The notes: a model not told the origin generated them from the letters alone. 43,661 bases of DNA from an uncultured bacterium (GCA_905216195.1 CAJMSX010000030.1:1-43661); one strand, 5' to 3'; shown: positions 34,250 to 42,672, counted from the first letter of the stretch. A program made the numbers and translations.

Positions 34250-37200
34250 TTAAAATGTTATATCCACCGTAAATCCAAAACTCCGGGTTCCCGTTATCTG
34301 TCCCTGTTCTATATAACTTTGGTAGGCACTGCCGGCTTCGGATACGTCCACGTTAGGCACTCCGGAATAAATCAACCAGGGATTCTGAGCCACAAACGAC
34401 AGGCTGGCCGCCTTGATTCCGACGCCTAATCTCCGGAGAAAATCTTCGGGTACCGTATACGTCAGGGAAAGTTCCCGCATTTTCAGATAACTGGCGTCAT
34501 AGATATAATCTTCCCAGATCAGTCCCTTCTTATCGAAATAATAATTCGCATCGAAATAAGCGGACATAGGCGTATAGGTTCCGTCCTCGTTATCCAACAC
34601 TCCTTTTACTTTTATACCTCCGTTCTGATTCAGCGGCATACGGATATCCACACCCCGGTCGTTTTTTCCGACCGTTGTCTCCAGCAAACCGGCCATTTCC
34701 CCGAACATATTGGTGACGGAAGCGATATTTCCACCGATCTGATAATCGAAGGAAGCGCTGAAACGAAGGTTTTTGTACCTCAGACTGGTAGAGAATCCTC
34801 CGGTAGCATCCGGCTGAACGTTCCCCAGCTTTTCTTTAGCGCTGTTTTTAGTCGACAACGTATAATCTCCGGACGGATTTCCGGTACTGGAACGTTTTCT
34901 CATAATTTTATTTCCCTGTTCGTCCTTATCCCAGACGGAACCCCGGATCACGCCGATCGGCTGTCCGACTTCGGCTTCCAGGTAAAGCCGCGTACTGAAG
35001 CCGTACCAGGACCAGTTATACGTCTTTAAATGGCCGTCCAGTTCTATCAGCTTGTTGACATTGCGCGCAATATTGAAATTCACGTCCCAGTTCCAGTCCG
35101 AAGTCTTGACCACCGATCCCCCCAGGGAAAGTTCGATTCCCCGGTTCCGGATCTTTCCGGCATTCATCGTACGGGAAGCATAACCCGAAGCGGGAGTTAC
35201 GTTGATATTGATAATTTGATTCTTGGCATCCCGGTTGTAAAAATTGAAATCCCCCCATACCCGGTCTTTAAACAAACGGAATTCCGTCCCCACTTCATAA
35301 GCGGTAGAAATCGTCGGCTTGATATGCGGGTCCTTCATCTGATTGGCGTGACGTAAAGCGGTCTGTGAGCCGTATTTAGACGATACATATACTTCTTCTA
35401 TGTTATACGCACTGGTGGATTTACCTACCTGAGCCACAGACGCCCTCAGTTTCCAGAAACTCAGCCAATCCGATTTAAACCAATTGCTGGCGATTACGGA
35501 CGCGGACACTCCTCCGTAGAGGTAGCTGTTTTTATCGGGCGGCAAGGTCGAACTCCAGTCGTTCCGCAAAGAAAGATCCACGTAATAGGTATTGTTCCAG
35601 CCGGCCGTCACCGTTCCGTAAATACTTCTTTCCTTCATCCGGGTTTTGCTGTTTTCACCTCCCGGCAAGCCGGAAGAAGCTCCTACATTGAAAAATTTAT
35701 CGATAATCAGCCCGTCCCGGGTAAAAGCCCCTACCGACTCGTAACGGTAATTCCGGTTTTCGATAAACAGAGCGGCATCTACGGCCAGTTTGTCTTTCAG
35801 AAAGCGATCGGACCAGGTGAGACGTCCCTGTACCTGCATATCGATCAGACTATTCTGACTGGTGTTGAAACGAGCCGTTTCACCCAGTAAATTTTCAGGG
35901 ATAGCCGTAAAACTATTGTAGTTCCGCAGGTTGCCGTACACCCTTACCCCCGCCTTCAGGTTTTTCAGAATTTCGTAAGAAGCATCGGCACTGAACACAT
36001 TCCACTGGTACACGCTCTGCCAGTTCTCTTCATAAAAAATAGCGAAGGGATTGTTGTGATAAGCCGGAGTTAAATCTCTGGGGTCCTTAATATTCCAGGA
36101 GCGGAAAGTTCCGTCCGGACGTTTGTAATCTTTCAAGTCCCGGATGTCTACATTCCGGTGAAACCATTGGGTAAACGTATAAAAGGCATTTCCCGTATTC
36201 TGATACCCTTCCTGGGCATTGTTGTGGTTTTTCCGGTAGGTGTATTTATAATCCAAAGCGATGTTCAACCGTTCCGAAGCTTTGAAATTCGTTTTGACCG
36301 ACAAAAAACGCCTGGCCGCATCACTATTCGGGACCACCCCCTGCCGGGATACATTCGTAAAAGAAACCCGGGCCATAAAATCTTTTCCCGAACGGGCCAG
36401 GGAAACGTTGGTCGTATTCATCATCCCCAGGTCGAATAACTCTTCCATATTATCCTTAGGAACCGGTTTAAAAGGAGCCAACTGGCCGAATTTCGGATGT
36501 GTCGGATCCCAGGCATACCAGGGAGCGTACATCCGCCCGTCCATCTTCGGCCCCCAGCTCACATCGGATTGGTAATCGTAATAAGGAGCCCCGTCCATCA
36601 CTTTCAGGTATTCCGGGTCCGATCCCGGTTTATATTGAAACTTATACATTTCTCCTGTGGCTCCCAAATATCCGCCTCCGTATTCATTCTGGTACTTCCC
36701 GTGAAGATATACCTTTTCAAAGGTGATGGTATGCCGGAGGTTCACTTCCATCCGGTCTCCCCTCAATCCTTTGGTCTTGATAATAATGGCGCCGTCTCCT
36801 CCCCGGGAACCGTACAGGGCGGTGGCGGCCGGACCTTTCAATACATTCACCGACTCCACGTCGTCCATGTTGATGGAATTGGCATTGGTAATCACACCGT
36901 CCACCACATATATCGGTTCACTCCCTCCGGCATCCAGCGAACTGGTTCCCCGCAACACGATCTTACCGGCATCGAAAGTCGCTCCCGAACTTCCCCAAAA
37001 GCGCACCCCGGCTACTTTTCCGACCAAAGCGTTGTTCAGGTCCATCTGACGGGTCTGAATCAACTCCTCGGCTTTAATATTCTGCACCGAATATCCTAAG
37101 GCTTTTTGCTGACGGTTCATCCCCTGGGCAGTAACAACTACCTCTTCCATTTTTAAAGAAACGGGATTCATCCGGACATCGATTACCGTCCTTCCCCCTA

Positions 37201-37453
37201 CAGGAACGACCATCGTTTCCATACCGATATAAGAAAACTCCAACTGGGCCTGAGCATCTGCCTGTATCGTATATTTTCCGTCGATATCCGTAGCGGTTCC
37301 GGTAGATGTGCCCTTTACTTTAATAGTGGCGCCGGGCAAAGGCGAACCGTCAGAAGCATCGGTAACCGTCCCGGTTATCGACTTCATCTGAGCATTTGTC
37401 AATTGTATTCCTATAATCGAAAGAAATACAAAAAGTCCGATTAATTTTTTCAT
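34250..37453 (-). CDS. SusC/RagA-family TonB-dependent outer-membrane transporter
   Basis: A 1067-residue TonB-dependent transporter. It has a signal peptide (LIGLFVFLSIIGIQLTNAQ), a carboxypeptidase-regulatory-like domain (ITGTVTDASDGSPLPGATIKVKGTSTG, about residues 25-100), and a plug with NALVGKVAGVRFW and PIYVVDGVITN, then VESVNVLKGPAATALYGSRGGDGAIIIKTK. A 22-strand-type barrel follows, ending GFTVDITF with terminal Phe. It imports a nutrient together with the SusD protein encoded after it. No adjacent ECF/anti-sigma or hybrid sensor gene is seen. Instead the upstream region has a promoter between inverted repeats and a leader hairpin. Confidence 0.96.
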   Translation of the reverse strand: MKKLIGLFVFLSIIGIQLTNAQMKSITGTVTDASDGSPLPGATIKVKGTSTGTATDIDGKYTIQADAQAQLEFSYIGMETMVVPVGGRTVIDVRMNPVSLKMEEVVVTAQGMNRQQKALGYSVQNIKAEELIQTRQMDLNNALVGKVAGVRFWGSSGATFDAGKIVLRGTSSLDAGGSEPIYVVDGVITNANSINMDDVESVNVLKGPAATALYGSRGGDGAIIIKTKGLRGDRMEVNLRHTITFEKVYLHGKYQNEYGGGYLGATGEMYKFQYKPGSDPEYLKVMDGAPYYDYQSDVSWGPKMDGRMYAPWYAWDPTHPKFGQLAPFKPVPKDNMEELFDLGMMNTTNVSLARSGKDFMARVSFTNVSRQGVVPNSDAARRFLSVKTNFKASERLNIALDYKYTYRKNHNNAQEGYQNTGNAFYTFTQWFHRNVDIRDLKDYKRPDGTFRSWNIKDPRDLTPAYHNNPFAIFYEENWQSVYQWNVFSADASYEILKNLKAGVRVYGNLRNYNSFTAIPENLLGETARFNTSQNSLIDMQVQGRLTWSDRFLKDKLAVDAALFIENRNYRYESVGAFTRDGLIIDKFFNVGASSGLPGGENSKTRMKERSIYGTVTAGWNNTYYVDLSLRNDWSSTLPPDKNSYLYGGVSASVIASNWFKSDWLSFWKLRASVAQVGKSTSAYNIEEVYVSSKYGSQTALRHANQMKDPHIKPTISTAYEVGTEFRLFKDRVWGDFNFYNRDAKNQIININVTPASGYASRTMNAGKIRNRGIELSLGGSVVKTSDWNWDVNFNIARNVNKLIELDGHLKTYNWSWYGFSTRLYLEAEVGQPIGVIRGSVWDKDEQGNKIMRKRSSTGNPSGDYTLSTKNSAKEKLGNVQPDATGGFSTSLRYKNLRFSASFDYQIGGNIASVTNMFGEMAGLLETTVGKNDRGVDIRMPLNQNGGIKVKGVLDNEDGTYTPMSAYFDANYYFDKKGLIWEDYIYDASYLKMRELSLTYTVPEDFLRRLGVGIKAASLSFVAQNPWLIYSGVPNVDVSEAGSAYQSYIEQGQITGTRSFGFTVDITF

Positions 37454-37461
37454 TGGGTTTG

Positions 37462-37538
37462 ATTTTTAGTTAGACATCAGGCGTTTTTTCAGTATTACGA
37501 CCAAAAAAAACGTTCATTTTTTATTACTAACTAAAAAT
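37462..37538 (-). promoter_or_regulatory. Nested inverted repeats: leader hairpin of susC
   Basis: Perfect 12-bp outer arms (ATTTTTAGTTAG, 37462-37473; CTAACTAAAAAT, 37527-37538) enclose perfect 8-bp inner arms (CGTTTTTT, 37482-37489; AAAAAACG, 37505-37512) with a 15-base loop. The 3' strand of the outer stem in the mRNA ends 8 bases before the ATG and so could hide the ribosome-binding region. Confidence 0.6.
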
Positions 37539-37638
37539 ACAAATTGATTAATGTTAACGTTGTGAAAATCAAATCTATAACAAAAAAGAGAGTGAGGATA
37601 AAATTAGGATTATTTTAACTATTTAAACGAACGTTTTT
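37506..37638. repeat. Inverted repeat pair flanking the susC promoter (possible invertible segment)
   Basis: AAAAACGTTC (37506-37515) and GAACGTTTTT (37629-37638) are perfect reverse complements; with one mismatch the match extends to 13 of 14 bases. The right arm contains ACGAACGTTT (37627-37636), a full match to the complement of ARACGTWCGT, the motif I recall for Mpi-inverted promoters of B. fragilis. The left arm (AAACGTTCAT, 37508-37517) matches 9 of 10. The 113-bp segment between them holds the promoter. No recombinase gene is in the window. Confidence 0.4.
37570..37602 (-). promoter_or_regulatory. Candidate promoter of susC
   Basis: On the minus strand TTTA (37599-37602), a 21-base spacer and TAGATTTG (37570-37577), a full -7 match. 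It points at susC and would give a leader of about 110 bases. It lies between the arms of the inverted repeat 37506-37638. Confidence 0.6.
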
Positions 37639-37903
37639 ATTCAATCCCAATAAATTGTATATTAAACATTTACACACACTATTAAGGAAAATAAACACGT
37701 TTTAACGGGGTGCAATTTAATAAAAAAAGACAATAAACAAATATTTTTTCCTAAATAATACTAAAAATACATTCTATTTTATTAATGTAATATTAACACT
37801 TATTTATTAAAAACACAAAAATATTTCCGGCAACACACCTATTGTCAATACGATAGAAATACAACTCTTTCTTATCACCCTTAATTATTTCTTAACAGGT
37901 ATT

Positions 37904-38281
37904 TTACTTCTTAGCTGTAGGAACCAGCAAAGAAATGCTGGCTGTTCCTACCCCCCCTAAAACTAAGACTAAAATACGAAGGTGCAGATTTTCAATAAAA
38001 AAGCAAACCGAACATCCGATCATCACCCACATACAGAGTATGGAAATCAGTTTGGAAACCAGACTCAGCCCTTCTCGGGACTCATAATGCCGGATATATT
38101 TCCCCAACCATTTGGAATTCAGCAAGGCCCGATGCATACGAGCCGAACTTTTATAGAACAGCCAGGAGCTTAACAGCAAAAAGGGGGTAGTAGGCAACCC
38201 CGGAACAAATATTCCGATAATGCCTAAAATCACGGATACTATTCCGATACAGATATAAGTGATTTGCCGGATTTTTCCCAT
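37904..38281 (-). CDS. YbaN family (DUF454) inner-membrane protein
   Basis: A 125-residue protein with the DUF454 pattern: an N-terminal hairpin of two helices around GIIGIFVPGLPTTPFLLLSSWLFYKSS (the PGLPTTPF motif is diagnostic), RMHRALLNSKWLGKYIRHYE, and two C-terminal helices. Function is unknown. Its start is 2 bases after the stop of the dihydrouridine synthase gene, so the two form an operon. Confidence 0.9.
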   Translation of the reverse strand: MGKIRQITYICIGIVSVILGIIGIFVPGLPTTPFLLLSSWLFYKSSARMHRALLNSKWLGKYIRHYESREGLSLVSKLISILCMWVMIGCSVCFFIENLHLRILVLVLGGVGTASISLLVPTAKK

Positions 38282-38283
38282 AT

Positions 38284-39246
38284 TTACTCAGTTCCCTTCA
38301 GCGATTTCCAGATTTCCCCGACAGCTTCCCTGTAACGGTTTACCGTACTCGCTTTCCGAAGCCGTTTCAACAATTTCCGGTCCGTTTCGGGCAAATAATA
38401 CTCCCACAGGGATTTCATTTTAAGCAGCAATTGATTCTCTCCCTGTAAATAAGAAGCATATCCGTTAAAAAGTTCCTCATGAAAACCAACCAGCCGTTCC
38501 TGCCGTGCTTCCGGAGAAAGTTTTTCCTTTTCATAAAACTCCCGGATCAAAAAAGGATTTTTCAACAATCCTCTTCCGATCAGCACTCCTTTCAAACGGA
38601 GGAAATCTTTAAACACTTCCCGGATTTGTTCGGGGGAATCTAAATCCCCGTTATAAAAAACCGGATGCACACAACCCGCATAAAAGCGCCCGAAAGCCTC
38701 GCGGTCCACTTCCCCTTTATATTGTTGCTTCCCCACCCGGGCATGTACGGAAATCCAACTGAACGGTAATTCATTCAATACCGGCAATAGCTGCAGACAT
38801 TCTCCGGCATCCTCCCAACCCAGCCGCATTTTCAAAGAAAAAGAAAGCTGAGGAAACTCCTGTATGCCCGAAAGAACTTCGGCAACCCTCTCCGGATAGG
38901 GGAGCATGCCCGCCCCTTTTCTCTTCCCGGCAATTAAGGGGAAAGGACAACCCAAATTGATATCCACGCTCTGATACCCTTTCTCCTGGACCAGGTGAAC
39001 CAATCCGATCAATTCTTCTCGTGTACCCGGAAGCAATTGAGGAATCAGTCTTTTGACCCGGTTCCGCTCCAGCTCCAGTTCCCTTACATCTTTGTTCCGG
39101 AATTTTCCATCCTTTTCCATACGGATAAAAGGGGTGTAACAGATCTCCGCTCCTCCGAAAAACCGTTCGAAAGCATTCCGAAAGACGGCATCCGTATATC
39201 CTTGTAAAGGAGCCAAATGAATTTCATATTTTTTTTCATTTTCCAT
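38284..39246 (-). CDS. tRNA-dihydrouridine synthase family protein
   Basis: A 320-residue FMN enzyme of the Dus family. It begins IHLAPLQGYTDAVFRNAF, has SVDINLGCPFPLIAGKRKGAGML with the catalytic Cys at about 100, and later the FMN phosphate-binding part around FYNGDL and GVLIGRGLLKNPF. It reduces specific uridines in tRNA to dihydrouridine. I start at 39246 (MENEKKYEIH), where the family begins, instead of 18 bases upstream. A -7-like box at 39251-39258 (TATTTTTG on the minus strand) lies so close that the transcript could be nearly leaderless. Confidence 0.92.
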   Translation of the reverse strand: MENEKKYEIHLAPLQGYTDAVFRNAFERFFGGAEICYTPFIRMEKDGKFRNKDVRELELERNRVKRLIPQLLPGTREELIGLVHLVQEKGYQSVDINLGCPFPLIAGKRKGAGMLPYPERVAEVLSGIQEFPQLSFSLKMRLGWEDAGECLQLLPVLNELPFSWISVHARVGKQQYKGEVDREAFGRFYAGCVHPVFYNGDLDSPEQIREVFKDFLRLKGVLIGRGLLKNPFLIREFYEKEKLSPEARQERLVGFHEELFNGYASYLQGENQLLLKMKSLWEYYLPETDRKLLKRLRKASTVNRYREAVGEIWKSLKGTE

Positions 39247-39565
39247 CCTGCAAAAATAAAACAAATCTCCGAGCCTTCTCCGTTTTCAGGAATTTTCCTT
39301 TTACAGTCCCGGACATGGTTTTTCAGAACGATAGCTGACATCCTCCAAAAATCATCCCGGGCGGAACGAGGATTCCTATTTACTCCTCCCAACCTAAGTG
39401 GTAATCATTTCTTTTATAGTCCATTATCTATCCATACCCGTGTTTTCGCCGGGGGATTCATTTTTATATTTTATATATATATCTAAATCCAACTTATACA
39501 ATATATTATTTTTTTATTTATCTTTCCCTCCTAAAATAGATTTATTTATTTTATCAGAAGCTTTT
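39247..39565. other. Divergent intergenic region before the TPR-HTH regulator
   Basis: An open frame from 39398 runs into the regulator gene, but its N-terminal part is low-complexity and hydrophobic and not part of the family. I see only AT-rich sequence with a weak TATCTTTC box near 39518, and no firm promoter. Confidence 0.5.
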
Positions 39566-41266
39566 ATGCTCAGGAATACCGCAATTTTAATCGGAATTAT
39601 TCTCGGCTGCTGTTGTTCCTCCTGTCAGCGGGAAGAAACGGATATTCTCGCCCGGGCCGAAAACATGATGGAGCAACAGCCCGATAAAGCTCTTAAACTT
39701 TTAGAAAATCTCCAAGGAAAAAAACTCAGTGCCGCCGGAGAAGCCCGCTATGCCCTACTCTATACCGAAGCCCTGGATAAAAACGCCCACCCTGCCCAAT
39801 CCGATTCCTTAATTCGCATTGCCCTGAACCATTACCGAAAGAAAAAACCTTCCCTCTCTTTGGCCAAATCTTATTTCTACCTGGGAAGTTATTTTCTCGA
39901 AACCGGCATGATCCAGGAAGCTACCGAAAACCTGTGCGAGGCCGAACGCATCGCCCTTCCGCTCGAAGCCTGGAACCTGCTCGGACTCATCTCCGGACGC
40001 CTGGCCTATATCTACGATCACCAAAGGGATTGGGAACATACCCAAAAAAGAAACAAGTTGGCGGAAATGTATTTTAAAAAAGCCGGAAATAAGAAGAATG
40101 AAAATCTATCTTATTACGACCAGGCTTTATACTTTTCTTTAGATCCCTCTTCTATCGATTCCACTTTATATTATATTCAAAAAGCCAAACAAGGATTCGA
40201 AGCTTTAAAGGATACCTCCAATTTAATCAATACCCTGATTCAGGAAACCTCTATCCGGCATTTCGACAAAAAGGAAGCCCAATCTCCCCAACAACTGCTG
40301 CAAAAAATAAAAATTCTTTCCGGTAGTTCAACCGTTCCCGAAGCTTATTTATTGGCCGCCGATATATATTACCGGCTGGGACAAGCGGATTCCGCACGCA
40401 TTTACCTGGATAGCCTGGCCAAATTCCACCCCACCTCCGGCATGTACGCCCTCCGCTCCCAACTCGAAGAGGAGGAAGGAAATTACCGGAAAGCGCTCGC
40501 CGCCTATAAAAAAATGTATGCACTGGAAGATTCTCTATTCAGCCATATCACCGAAAATTTCGCTTACCGCTATGCACAGATATACAACCGTCAACGGGAA
40601 GCAGAGACACAGCAAAAACTCCTCTATCGAAACCGCTTCATGACGATCGCTTTATTCACATCGGTTATTCTGGCCCTGCTGTTTTATTTTATCTACAGGA
40701 ACCGGTGGAATGAACGAAATCTGGAAATCACCTCCGCACGACTGAGAATCATCGAACTGGAAAAAATGGAAGAAAAATTCAAACAGGCGCAGCCCGCAAC
40801 CTCCCTGGCCTCCCGTTCTTCCGTGCTGGCCTTCTTCCAAAGACAAATCGAAATGGTGAAAGAACTCGCGGAAGCCAACCGCCAATACATTCACAAACCG
40901 GAAACCCTCCGAAAAACAACGGAGAATATCCGGAAAAACTACTCACTCGGCGAACAATGGGAAGACCTTAAAACAGGGATAGATGCGCTGCACCACCACA
41001 TCGTCACTCATCTGGAAAAAAACTACGGGGAACTTCTAACCGAAAATGAAATTAAGGTTTGCCTGCTGACCGTCATCGGTTTCAACGTACAGGAAACAGC
41101 CCTGTTCCTGAATATTTCAGAAAAAACGGTTTATAACCTGCGGTCCTCGGTTGCCAAGAAAATAAGCTCCGACCGGAATCTTTCCCTGGAACAAATACTG
41201 GAAAACACAGAAAAAAATCTCCGGGCCTCCGCTTTCAATCCTCCTGGAAACGACCGGGGGAAATAA
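39566..41266 (+). CDS. Membrane-anchored TPR regulator with LuxR-like HTH
   Basis: A 566-residue protein. The N-terminus (MLRNTAILIGIILGCCCSSC) is a signal/lipobox-like segment with several cysteines. Residues about 30-385 are tetratricopeptide-type helices (SLAKSYFYLGSYFLETGMIQEATENLCEAERIA; YRKALAAYKKMYALEDSLF). A transmembrane helix follows (FMTIALFTSVILALLFYFIY), then a coiled-coil-prone linker and a C-terminal HTH (EIKVCLLTVIGFNVQETALFLNISEKTVYNLRSSVAKKI). Bacteroidetes carry many such one-component regulators, often beside small secreted peptides; here the DUF3244/NVEALA operon is next. I infer that it senses something outside and regulates those genes. Confidence 0.85.
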   Translation: MLRNTAILIGIILGCCCSSCQREETDILARAENMMEQQPDKALKLLENLQGKKLSAAGEARYALLYTEALDKNAHPAQSDSLIRIALNHYRKKKPSLSLAKSYFYLGSYFLETGMIQEATENLCEAERIALPLEAWNLLGLISGRLAYIYDHQRDWEHTQKRNKLAEMYFKKAGNKKNENLSYYDQALYFSLDPSSIDSTLYYIQKAKQGFEALKDTSNLINTLIQETSIRHFDKKEAQSPQQLLQKIKILSGSSTVPEAYLLAADIYYRLGQADSARIYLDSLAKFHPTSGMYALRSQLEEEEGNYRKALAAYKKMYALEDSLFSHITENFAYRYAQIYNRQREAETQQKLLYRNRFMTIALFTSVILALLFYFIYRNRWNERNLEITSARLRIIELEKMEEKFKQAQPATSLASRSSVLAFFQRQIEMVKELAEANRQYIHKPETLRKTTENIRKNYSLGEQWEDLKTGIDALHHHIVTHLEKNYGELLTENEIKVCLLTVIGFNVQETALFLNISEKTVYNLRSSVAKKISSDRNLSLEQILENTEKNLRASAFNPPGNDRGK

Positions 41267-41345
41267 AACTTCCCTGCCGGGAAATCTTTACAGATTAACT
41301 ACCTCATTATCAACACCCCGATTTTTAAAAACGGGAAACCGAAAA

Positions 41346-41378
41346 TTTGGTAAAGGAAACCGGATCGCCCTACTTTTG
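41346..41378 (+). promoter_or_regulatory. Promoter of the DUF3244-DUF1573-NVEALA operon
   Basis: TTTG (41346-41349), a 21-base spacer and TACTTTTG (41371-41378): both elements match the Bacteroidetes consensus exactly. The leader would be about 25 bases. Confidence 0.8.
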
Positions 41379-41409
41379 ATTCCAGACAAAATCAAAAGCT
41401 CAATCTCGT

Positions 41410-41820
41410 ATGAAAAAAATTTTAATTCTTCTGGCACTCACAGTAGTATGCTGCTTATCGTTTTCTGATGTAAAAAGCGCTATGACGCCTAAAGATTCAG
41501 TTTCGATATTATTAAATAAACTAAAAAAAATGAAACACTCTTATCCTCGTTCTCTCCTACCGCAAGTATTTATCGAAGCATGGAAGGGTGACCAGGAAAT
41601 TAGATTCCATATAAACGAAGCGACGGAAACCCTGGAAGTATGGATCCGGGACGCCCACGCACAGGTGGTAATCCGCCGGCAATTTTACGGAAATGAGACT
41701 CTTTCCAATTCGATAGATATCTCTCCGTTACCCTCCGGGGAATATACCCTGCAATTTTACCCGGGAGATATGCCGGAGACCGAATACAGTGGAAAATTTT
41801 ATAAAAAAGAAGAAGAATGA
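41410..41820 (+). CDS. DUF3244 domain secreted protein
   Basis: A 136-residue protein with a signal peptide (MKKILILLALTVVCCLSFS, cleavage near residue 19-24). A single small beta-sandwich of the DUF3244 type follows: EIRFHINEATETLEVWIRDAHAQVVIRRQF, then ISPLPSGEYTLQFYPG. The DUF3244 family has no known activity and is usually found next to TPR-HTH regulators and small secreted proteins, as here. Its stop overlaps the DUF1573 start by 4 bases (ATGA). Confidence 0.75.
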   Translation: MKKILILLALTVVCCLSFSDVKSAMTPKDSVSILLNKLKKMKHSYPRSLLPQVFIEAWKGDQEIRFHINEATETLEVWIRDAHAQVVIRRQFYGNETLSNSIDISPLPSGEYTLQFYPGDMPETEYSGKFYKKEEE

Positions 41821-42233
41821 AAACTTTGCCTATCTATATACTCGGTTTGCTGGTCCTGGCAGGTAGTATTCTCCTGTTGATCTCTCCGGCTTCTTCAGCA
41901 GATCCTTCCGTAATCTCGGTAGAAACCCCCAGTGAGATTGCCGATTTAGGCACGTTAAGATTTAACGAAAAAAGAAGAATCCGGTTTTCTATTGAAAATA
42001 AAGAAACTTCTCCGTTACTGATTCTGGGAATACAAACCAGCTGCGAGTGCACGAAGGCAAACTGGAGTAAACATCCCATTAAGCCGGGAGAAACCGGGCA
42101 TATCACTATACTTTTCGAACCCAATTCGTTGGGCACTTTTGTAAAAGAAATCGTATGGACGGCCAATGTGGGCAAAGCTAAACGCCGACTCCAAATAAAA
42201 GGAATTATTCTAGAAGAAGAACCGGAAAAATAA
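41817..42233 (+). CDS. DUF1573 domain secreted protein
   Basis: A 138-residue protein with an N-terminal hydrophobic signal (IYILGLLVLAGSILLLISPASS) and one DUF1573 Ig-like domain. It has the usual layers IADLGTLRFNEKRRIRFSIENK, the conserved cysteine pair in QTSCECTKANW, PIKPGETGHITILFEPNSLGTF and a final strand VGKAKRRLQIKGII. DUF1573 proteins are periplasmic or surface proteins of unknown role, frequent in NVEALA-type loci. Coupled to the DUF3244 gene by overlap. Confidence 0.88.
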   Translation: MKTLPIYILGLLVLAGSILLLISPASSADPSVISVETPSEIADLGTLRFNEKRRIRFSIENKETSPLLILGIQTSCECTKANWSKHPIKPGETGHITILFEPNSLGTFVKEIVWTANVGKAKRRLQIKGIILEEEPEK

Positions 42234-42241
42234 ACTCAACG

Positions 42242-42388
42242 ATGCATCGATTCAACCCCATAAAAAGAAAGGAGGCTCCAGACAAATCGTACCTTTTCAA
42301 CATAACCGACGTCAGACGTAAGGTGTGTGTAACCATTGCGAGAGATAACAGAACGATTTATATTAAATCAAATCCATTAAAATTATGA
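42242..42388 (+). CDS. Possible 48-residue basic peptide bridging DUF1573 and NVEALA genes
   Basis: An open frame begins 8 bases after the DUF1573 stop (MHRFNPIKRKEAPDKSYLF) and ends in TGA overlapping the NVEALA ATG (TTATGA). The product would be strongly basic with no signal peptide. An open frame of this size can occur by chance; what speaks for it is the exact tiling between two genes in one operon. The alternative is an untranslated spacer. Confidence 0.3.
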   Translation: MHRFNPIKRKEAPDKSYLFNITDVRRKVCVTIARDNRTIYIKSNPLKL

Positions 42389-42672
42389 AAACAAAAAAAC
42401 TTTTACTCACCGGTCTTTTATTCGTTGCTTTAACCTGTGTCGTATCCTTTGCCTTATCCATGGAAAAAGGAGGACTCTCCCTGACGACGGAAAATGAAAA
42501 AGCCTTTGCTCAGGCCATCGAAATACACTTGCATTTACCTACCCCCAACTCCGAGGGATATTGTCGGTGTAAACACGGCGGCTGCTATTCCGGAAATATG
42601 ATTTCTTTCCGAGCCAACTGTGGGATGGGCTCCAATGGTTGTAACTCACAAAACAACTGCGATCCAACGTAA
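42385..42672 (+). CDS. NVEALA-like secreted cysteine-rich peptide precursor
   Basis: A 95-residue precursor: N-terminal hydrophobic segment (KLLLTGLLFVALTCVVSFAL), a mid-region LSLTTENEKAFAQAIE that lines up with the NVEALA-family cleavage region, and a C-terminal part with six cysteines (YCRCKHGGCY, ANCGMGSNGCN, NNCDPT), enough for three disulfides. NVEALA proteins are small exported Bacteroidetes peptides with unknown function, commonly encoded beside TPR-HTH regulators. The motif is diverged, so family membership is likely but not certain. It is the last gene before a terminator. Confidence 0.7.
   Translation: MKTKKLLLTGLLFVALTCVVSFALSMEKGGLSLTTENEKAFAQAIEIHLHLPTPNSEGYCRCKHGGCYSGNMISFRANCGMGSNGCNSQNNCDPT

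Larger units (their letters stand above)
37454..37903. other. Long AT-rich regulatory region upstream of susC
   Basis: No gene is seen in these 450 bases. From the susC side they hold a nested leader hairpin (37462-37538), an inverted repeat pair (37506-37515 and 37629-37638) that encloses the likely promoter (37570-37602), and then about 260 bases of AT-rich sequence up to the ybaN stop, without a clear terminator for ybaN. Confidence 0.6.

Noticed and set aside
36497..37099. Plus-strand open frames within the susC gene
   Set aside because: They are antisense to conserved plug-domain sequence and have no start signals or domains.
39398..39565. N-terminal extension of the TPR-HTH regulator
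   Set aside because: The extra 56 residues are low-complexity, and the signal/lipobox-like segment begins at the ATG at 39566.
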